17,707 bases of DNA. It comes from Acidobacteria bacterium AH-259-G07 (lineage in GTDB: Bacteria > Acidobacteriota > UBA6911 > RPQK01 > JADFOI01). Positions 13,313 to 17,707 of this stretch are shown piece by piece. Location of the stretch: contig JALLON010000027.1 in the NCBI GenBank assembly GCA_027717925.1, positions 1 through 17,707 of the forward strand. Reading direction: 5' to 3'. The notes under the pieces are model-generated. The model searched no databases, was not told where the DNA came from, and saw nothing but the letters and a program-made list of their open reading frames with translations. Made by a program: the position numbers and the translations under genes. Numbering within the stretch: the stretch's first letter is position 1; the number at the start of each line of letters is the position of its first letter.

Positions 13313-16101
13313 CTGACCCCTCGGGTAATTGGCTGGGCCGGGACGGCGGCCAGATATTCAAGACTGTCCGCGAAGAAGAGTTCAAGACCAACAATCTCTT
13401 GCTCGGAGGTCACCTTGATATGGCCGCCCAGCAACTCGGATACCTTGGGGAAAAATTCCTTCAAGAGTCGGACCTCTCGCTGAGAAGGTCCTATTGAAAG
13501 TGTGACACTGTCCAACAAAGCGGCCTGACCTGTACACGGTTGAGTTGATGGTTGGAAAGCACATCCTGCATAGACTTCGAGCCGCACATTGGCGGTCACC
13601 GCCCCCGGATTGACAAAGGCAAGCCCCGTAGAGAGCCCCAATCCCTGGGCCACATGAGAAAAGACGAAATTTCCCGTGGGAGAGCCTTGAGCGGGGATGG
13701 TGGTCATTGCCCGTCCGGAAAAGGCCTGAATTTCAGCGTCCCCAATTATTCCAGGAATATTGCTCTTAATGAGGAGCCATCCTGAAATGATACTGCCTGG
13801 GTTAGTGAGGTTGAAAAGGTCTACCAAGTTTTCCCTGATCACCTCACCGGATTCCATTTCCAGAGGCACTGAGGCCTCCCGATCTTCTCCCTGGCGGTCT
13901 TTATAGAACAATGAGACCGTGACCTGGGCTTTTTCAGTTCCTGTGTTGATCAAGTTCACGAAGGTTTCCGAACCTCCAAAGGCCACGACTTGCGGCACAT
14001 ATGATGCTCTTGGAAGTTCTACTCCAGCTGCGGCCCCAATTCCGTTTAGAGCGGCCAGGCGCTGATCGTCGTAGTAGCGCTCAAAAGCGACGATCCCTGC
14101 CGTGCTGGAGACACTGACGTAACCAGCAGCAAAGTCCACAAAGGCGTCTTCGGAGAAAAGTCCTTCACTAACACTGTCGTCCGGGTTGGGATCGCGCAGG
14201 AAGCCAGTGAAAACCTGCCGGGCAACTAACGACCGATCAATATTCTCAATCACTTCTCCCTTGCTGTTCAACAGGCTGATCGTGACATTGGCGCGACTGA
14301 CATTGGGGTTCAGGATATCGATCTCTGTTACGAATCCACCCGTCACCCTCACTTCGGGCAAAATCATTAGCTGGGATGTCTCAAAAACGGCCAATCCCCC
14401 CTCCTGCCGCCGTAGCTGTGGATCACCGAGCAACAAGAAGCTTGACATTTGAAGCTGGTCACTGTCGAAATCGAGCCATCCGTCGATGCTGGTTCCAGGA
14501 GCGGCTTGCAAAAGCTCAGCCGCTGTGAAGGAGATCTGCCGGCCCGCCCCCAACTCGATGGTGTTGGGATTGACAAACTCCACAATGTCCTCCGTGTCCG
14601 TAAGGTCCTGGAATTCGATACCTACCTTGTCAAATCCTTTCACGAAAATTTCCGCCTGGCCGGGCGAATTATTCGTCACCGCAACTCCCGTAAACCACTG
14701 CTCGCTTGAAAAGAGACGAGGAATAAAGAATCGCTGCGTTTCCTGCAGCAAATCGATCTTGTTGGCATTGAATTTAAGGGCGGTTAGAACTGTTTCGTCA
14801 GGGGACAGAGCGACATCAAGTGGTGCGGCTGGAACCGTGAATTTTTGCCCATTACTTTCGAGTTCAACACCCGGACCTATATCAAGGGAGCGCGTGACCA
14901 CGCGCTTGTCCAAATCGACGACCAGGAGCACATCCCGAAGAGGGGCGGCCAAAAACATCCGCGCACCATCTTTGGAGAAAGCAGACCGGGTCGTAGGTTG
15001 AAAATCTGCGGGAAACGGGTTCACTCTAAACGAGTCTGGCGATTCGATGTCCATGACTGTGACACTCAGCTCGCTGATAGTTACAAAGCGTTTCCTTCCG
15101 GGGACTGAAAAAGAAGCCCCTGATAGTCCGCCAACATCGAAAACCGTTACGGTTTCGCCTGTCTCGAGATCGAGAAGAATGCCGTGATCTATAGTGAGCG
15201 AGGGAACGGCCGAGACGGAGCTGTTTTCTTGATCGGCGATAAGTCCAAACTTCGCATCCGCGGAAATGGCCAGTGTGTTCGCCACAACAAAGTTGTGAGG
15301 CAATCGATTTTCCTGCGCCTTTGGAACGATGCTTCTCACAACTGAGAACGAATTCAGATCGATGATCTGAATAGAATCCGGGACCTCCAGCTGAGAGAGG
15401 GAACTCGAACCCACCAGGACCACTGCAAAGAAACTGAAATCGGGTGCCATGGTGATGGAGGAAGGGCGGGTTCCCGGATCCATTTTCAGGCGGGAAGTAA
15501 TTTCTGTGGCGCTTTCCACATCGAAACGCAGGATCTCGTCCGTCCCTGAAGAGGCGATGAAACCAGTCTTGCTATCCCCTGAGAAAACAACATTATTGGC
15601 AAAAGAGAAAAACACTCCCTTCAGATCGAGTGTCTTCACTACCAGCGTTTCCACGTCAATGATCGAGATTGATCCAATTCGTTTTCCCAGGAAATCTTCT
15701 CCTACTTGGGGCAGGTTATCCTCGATGAACAGGCAAACCACAGCTACCTTCTTTCCGTCTGCTGTCAGCGTGATCAGGGCAGGGTTCTGTCCAACCTGCA
15801 CCAGCCCATATCCTTCCTTTTCAATCTCGCCTGTTTTCGGATCAAACACCGCCACCTTATCGGAGGAAGGATAACTGACGAAGGCCTTCCTGGAATCTGG
15901 CGAAAAAACGACATTGGGCGAAAAATTCAGATCAGCTACGGGACTAGTCCCGGGCGGGACTGGTCGCACGTGAAGATTGTTGGTGTCAAATTTCAAATTC
16001 TCTGCTAACGCAGAAGGATCGACTGTACCAAAAACGCGCTGTCCTAGAGCAGGACAAACGCTCACCCAAATCACTACGACGCTCAGCAACAAATAGAACA
16101 T
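13306..16101 (-). CDS. Secreted beta-propeller protein with four tandem C-terminal beta-domains
   Basis: The 931-residue product starts with a clear Sec signal peptide (about 1-20, cleavage near ALG-Q). Residues about 50-455 contain YVTN/WD40-like beta-propeller blades: repeated hydrophobic-FSPD- segments such as VVFSPDSRKAFVSYP, LTADGKKVAVV and VALSPDETVLTALK, alternating with IIDV/VVDLD strands. Residues about 457-924 hold four copies of a domain of roughly 110-120 residues, opening at about 457, 578, 700 and 812. Each begins with a short strand and an N-x-x asparagine turn (VTNNS, ILNPN, LINTG, FVNPG). Copies 1, 3 and 4 close with a GWL/GWL/GHI strand and copy 2 with GYV. The domains are probably extracellular beta-sandwiches; no catalytic motif is seen. 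It is likely an exported binding or surface-associated protein, partner unknown. The last residues (RGVRP) come from a repeat motif. The start ATG lies 8 bases after a TATAAT, with no ribosome binding site. Confidence 0.88.
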   Translation of the reverse strand: MFYLLLSVVVIWVSVCPALGQRVFGTVDPSALAENLKFDTNNLHVRPVPPGTSPVADLNFSPNVVFSPDSRKAFVSYPSSDKVAVFDPKTGEIEKEGYGLVQVGQNPALITLTADGKKVAVVCLFIEDNLPQVGEDFLGKRIGSISIIDVETLVVKTLDLKGVFFSFANNVVFSGDSKTGFIASSGTDEILRFDVESATEITSRLKMDPGTRPSSITMAPDFSFFAVVLVGSSSLSQLEVPDSIQIIDLNSFSVVRSIVPKAQENRLPHNFVVANTLAISADAKFGLIADQENSSVSAVPSLTIDHGILLDLETGETVTVFDVGGLSGASFSVPGRKRFVTISELSVTVMDIESPDSFRVNPFPADFQPTTRSAFSKDGARMFLAAPLRDVLLVVDLDKRVVTRSLDIGPGVELESNGQKFTVPAAPLDVALSPDETVLTALKFNANKIDLLQETQRFFIPRLFSSEQWFTGVAVTNNSPGQAEIFVKGFDKVGIEFQDLTDTEDIVEFVNPNTIELGAGRQISFTAAELLQAAPGTSIDGWLDFDSDQLQMSSFLLLGDPQLRRQEGGLAVFETSQLMILPEVRVTGGFVTEIDILNPNVSRANVTISLLNSKGEVIENIDRSLVARQVFTGFLRDPNPDDSVSEGLFSEDAFVDFAAGYVSVSSTAGIVAFERYYDDQRLAALNGIGAAAGVELPRASYVPQVVAFGGSETFVNLINTGTEKAQVTVSLFYKDRQGEDREASVPLEMESGEVIRENLVDLFNLTNPGSIISGWLLIKSNIPGIIGDAEIQAFSGRAMTTIPAQGSPTGNFVFSHVAQGLGLSTGLAFVNPGAVTANVRLEVYAGCAFQPSTQPCTGQAALLDSVTLSIGPSQREVRLLKEFFPKVSELLGGHIKVTSEQEIVGLELFFADSLEYLAAVPAQPITRGVRP

Positions 16102-16109
16102 GGGTCTTG

Positions 16110-16139
16110 ATTATAGGTTTTGCTCACAAACGTTGACAA
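16110..16139 (-). promoter_or_regulatory. Sigma-70-type promoter of the propeller gene, leaderless geometry
   Basis: On the minus strand TTGTCA (16139-16134) and a perfect TATAAT (16115-16110) are 18 bases apart. Only 8 bases separate TATAAT from the ATG at 16101, so the predicted transcript starts at or next to the A of the start codon. No Shine-Dalgarno sequence is present. The promoter fills the 44-base gap after dciA, so this gene can be expressed independently of dciA. Confidence 0.65.
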
Positions 16140-16145
16140 CTGTCC

Positions 16146-16448
16146 TTAATCCGCACTGTCGTCAATTAGACGGATCTCAAGGCCAATTTTCTCAACCAGA
16201 CGAAGCTTCCAATATTCATTGATGGCCTTTATCAACATGTGGCGAAGAGCCAGCAGCTCTTTTTTCCAGATCTCACTAGGGACTGCAAGAATAAGCTTTT
16301 TATCTTTCAAAGCCAGCGGTCGGCTGTTTAGAGCCAGGTCTTTTCCGACGATCTCTGGCCACAATTCATTCAAAAAAATCAGTGTGATTTCTTCATTGGA
16401 GGCAATGCTGTGCAGAAAATTGGAGAGGAGCGAACCAAGACTTTTCAT
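16146..16448 (-). CDS. dciA: DciA-family (DUF721) putative DnaB helicase loader/operator
   Basis: DciA proteins interact with the replicative helicase and are thought to be the ancestral bacterial helicase loader. The 100-residue product matches the DUF721 core: LWPEIVGKDLALNSRPLAL at about 29-47, then LILAVPSEIWKKELLALR, then LIKAINEY. No extra domain is present; many family members are longer. ATG at 16448 is preceded by AAAGGAA at a normal distance. A separate promoter lies upstream. dnaB is encoded about 12 kb away on the same strand. Assignment is by motif; loading activity is inferred from the family. Confidence 0.8.
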   Translation of the reverse strand: MKSLGSLLSNFLHSIASNEEITLIFLNELWPEIVGKDLALNSRPLALKDKKLILAVPSEIWKKELLALRHMLIKAINEYWKLRLVEKIGLEIRLIDDSAD

Positions 16449-16499
16449 GGGGTTCCTTTCAGTTGGCAGCTCGGCCTTCGCATGATCATCACTTGACCT

Positions 16500-16529
16500 A
16501 TTTTAGACAAGCTGAATCCGGAAGAACAA
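16500..16529 (-). promoter_or_regulatory. Promoter candidate for dciA
   Basis: TTGTTC (16529-16524) and TAAAAT (16505-16500, 5 of 6 matches) are 18 bases apart on the minus strand. Predicted transcription begins near 16493, giving a leader of about 45 bases that includes the AAAGGAA ribosome binding site. This is the ordinary leadered arrangement, in contrast to the neighbouring propeller and HNH genes. Confidence 0.4.
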
Positions 16530-16588
16530 AGGGTCGCAAATTCGCGTTATGTACAGCGCCACAGCTCGTTGTCCGACTCGCCAAGGGG

Positions 16589-16618
16589 TTGACAATGGAA
16601 GCGCTGGTGCCGTAAATA
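16589..16618 (+). promoter_or_regulatory. Promoter candidate for the HNH gene, near-leaderless
   Basis: A perfect TTGACA (16589-16594) is followed after 18 bases by a weak TAAATA (16613-16618). Transcription would start near 16625, about 6 bases before the ATG at 16631. No Shine-Dalgarno sequence lies between. The 182-base region between dciA and this gene (16449-16630) holds both divergent promoters and nothing else that I recognise. Confidence 0.4.
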
Positions 16619-16630
16619 TTTTCTTCAGCT

Positions 16631-17155
16631 ATGGAACAAATCCTGGTTTTGAATTCAACCTACGAGCCCTTGCAGGTGATTTCCTGGAAGCGTGCTGTCC
16701 GCATGTTGTTCCAGGAAAAGGTTGAAGTGCTGGCAGAATACGACCGCGAGATCCGAAGTGTCTACCTCTCTATTCGGCTTCCTTCCGTGCTAAGGTTGCT
16801 TCGCTACGTCAAGGTCAAGCGTCATCATAACCAGGTGAGGTTCACGCGATCTAATATCTATTCTCGGGATCGCTTTCGTTGTCAGTACTGTGGAGGCAGG
16901 TTTTCCACCAGTCAACTGACCTATGACCATGTGGTTCCAGTGGCTTGCGGGGGCAGCAAAAGTTGGGAAAATATTGTCACCTCCTGCATCCGCTGCAACA
17001 GAAAAAAGGGAAACCGAACCCCTGAAGAGGCTGGCTTGAGGCTTTTAAGACGACCCAAGGCGCCATATAGCTTTCCTCACAGAATAAACTTCCTGCTCTG
17101 GGAATCAAGAGCCCCCGAAAGCTGGAGGAACTACATTTTCTGGAGTCACAAATAG
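16631..17155 (+). CDS. HNH endonuclease-family protein
   Basis: The 174-residue product has a complete zinc-bound HNH fold. CQYCGG supplies the first Cys pair (C84, C87), TYDHVVP the catalytic region (D99, H100), and WENIVTSCIRCNRKKG (112-127) the Asn and the second Cys pair (C119, C122). The N-terminal part, with VLNSTYEPLQVISWKRAVRML, is typical of a widespread chromosomal HNH family of unknown physiological role, not of restriction enzymes with a partner methylase; none is visible here. ATG at 16631 is chosen from the family N terminus. The next gene starts 4 bases after its stop, so the two are probably cotranscribed. Confidence 0.9.
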   Translation: MEQILVLNSTYEPLQVISWKRAVRMLFQEKVEVLAEYDREIRSVYLSIRLPSVLRLLRYVKVKRHHNQVRFTRSNIYSRDRFRCQYCGGRFSTSQLTYDHVVPVACGGSKSWENIVTSCIRCNRKKGNRTPEEAGLRLLRRPKAPYSFPHRINFLLWESRAPESWRNYIFWSHK

Positions 17156-17159
17156 TCTT

Positions 17160-17707
17160 TTGAGGGACGCTCTGCTCGTTTTCTCCAGATATCCTCGGCT
17201 GGGAAAAGTCAAGACTCGCTTGTCATCCATTCTAACTCCTGTCGACTGCCTGCAATTTCATCACGCTCTCCTACTGGACACCCTTGATCGAACTGCTGAT
17301 CTTGACATTGACCGCTATCTGTTTCTGGCTGATTGCTCGGATGATGAAATGCATCAATTCTCCCACAAATATGACCTATCTGAAGCGATTCACCTGCATC
17401 ACCAAAGAGGAAAAGATTTGGGCGAACGAATGTGGAATGCCTATCAAAAAGTTTTAAAAACTTCGGCCCGGGTTGTCTTCCTGGGCAGTGATACGCCCTC
17501 TTTACCTTTATCTCACATTGAAGAGGCGCAGGCAAAACTTGCCCATTTCCGCGTTGTAATTGGTCCGGTCGAAGACGGTGGTTACTATTTGTTGGCTCTT
17601 TCCGAACCCAAAAAAGAGCTTTTCCAAGACATCGATTGGGGCACGGCTTGTGTGCTGGAACAGACCCTGGCTAAACTGGCGGCCGACGAGTATTTTCTCC
17701 TTCCTCA
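17160..17707 (+). CDS. DUF2064/TIGR04282-type glycosyltransferase-like protein (3' end beyond window)
   Basis: The frame from TTG at 17160 is open to the window end (182 codons). The N terminus LLVFSRYPRLGKVKTRL matches the family's nucleotide-binding opening (F-x-K/R-x-P-x-x-G-x-VKTRL). GSDTPSLP near 109-116 is the expected DxP-type metal/nucleotide motif, and GPVEDGGYYLLAL near 135-147 the family's P-x-x-DGGYY motif. Members resemble GT-A nucleotide-diphospho-sugar transferases (rSAM/selenodomain-associated transferase 1); the substrate is unknown. No ATG precedes the motif in frame, which is why TTG is chosen. GGAG about 14 bases upstream is a poor ribosome binding site, so coupling to the HNH gene 4 bases away is likely. 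Confidence 0.85.
   Translation, partial: MRDALLVFSRYPRLGKVKTRLSSILTPVDCLQFHHALLLDTLDRTADLDIDRYLFLADCSDDEMHQFSHKYDLSEAIHLHHQRGKDLGERMWNAYQKVLKTSARVVFLGSDTPSLPLSHIEEAQAKLAHFRVVIGPVEDGGYYLLALSEPKKELFQDIDWGTACVLEQTLAKLAADEYFLLP

Noticed and set aside
13188..13394. Longer N terminus for the TPR protein
   Set aside because: It would pass through the palindrome and overlap the propeller gene by 89 bases, and it would bury the signal peptide that starts at the GTG at 13187.
14486..15001. 171-codon plus-strand open frame
   Set aside because: Antisense to the propeller gene with no recognisable motif or start signal.
17209..17535. 108-codon minus-strand open frame
   Set aside because: Opposite the DUF2064 gene, which has clear family motifs.

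Overview
This is a bacterial chromosomal segment. It is dominated by one long, nearly continuous minus-strand run of housekeeping genes, with two plus-strand genes at the right end. In transcription order (right to left) the minus-strand run is dciA, a secreted beta-propeller protein, a 17-repeat TPR protein, ispE, prs, rplY, pth, hppA, rpsF, rpsR, rplI, dnaB, alr and radA. The order ispE-prs-rplY-pth-(x)-rpsF-rpsR-rplI-dnaB-alr-radA is one I associate with Acidobacteriota. Two other features fit that phylum: the large secreted protein with tandem C-terminal beta-domains, and the TPR protein with the LNYLGYMLADRG / AYLDSLGWVYFKL signature. The assignment is inference from content and order, not a database result. 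No phage, IS transposase, CRISPR array, tRNA or rRNA was found.

Layout: 1-1375 radA (its 3' end runs off the window). 1577-3972 alr and dnaB, which share one base. 3973-4271 a repeat-rich spacer with a terminator-like giant stem. 4272-5632 the rpsF-rpsR-rplI ribosomal operon. 5633-5880 a second inverted-repeat spacer. 5881-7878 the membrane pyrophosphatase hppA. 7911-9144 pth and rplY. 9145-9349 a spacer with two strong hairpins. 9350-11220 prs and ispE. 11253-13187 the TPR protein. 13188-13305 a repeat cluster. 13306-16101 the secreted propeller protein. 16146-16448 dciA. 16449-16630 a divergent promoter region. 16631-17155 an HNH endonuclease-family gene. 17160-17707 the start of a DUF2064/TIGR04282 glycosyltransferase-like gene.

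The core genes cover translation (S6, S18, L9, L25, peptidyl-tRNA hydrolase), replication and repair (DnaB, its putative loader DciA, RadA), and precursor supply (PRPP, isoprenoids, D-alanine). The pyrophosphatase could use PPi released by such biosynthesis to pump ions.

The most unusual signal is between and at the ends of the genes. Three spacers carry short tandem heptamer arrays in inverted orientation: ACAGACA-type in the alr/radA spacer, CTGAAAC-type in rplI/dnaB, and GCTGACA-type in hppA/rpsF. One arm lies near the upstream gene's stop and the other upstream of the next start. Related short-repeat or palindromic DNA reaches into gene 3' ends: it supplies the stop codon of the secreted protein and lies over that of prs, and it encodes part of the L9 tail and probably of the RadA tail. 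A second pattern is that several genes without a Shine-Dalgarno sequence have a -10-like hexamer only 6-12 bases before the start codon (radA, the TPR gene, the secreted protein, HNH). This suggests leaderless transcripts. rpsF, rplI, rplY, pth and dciA have ordinary ribosome binding sites.
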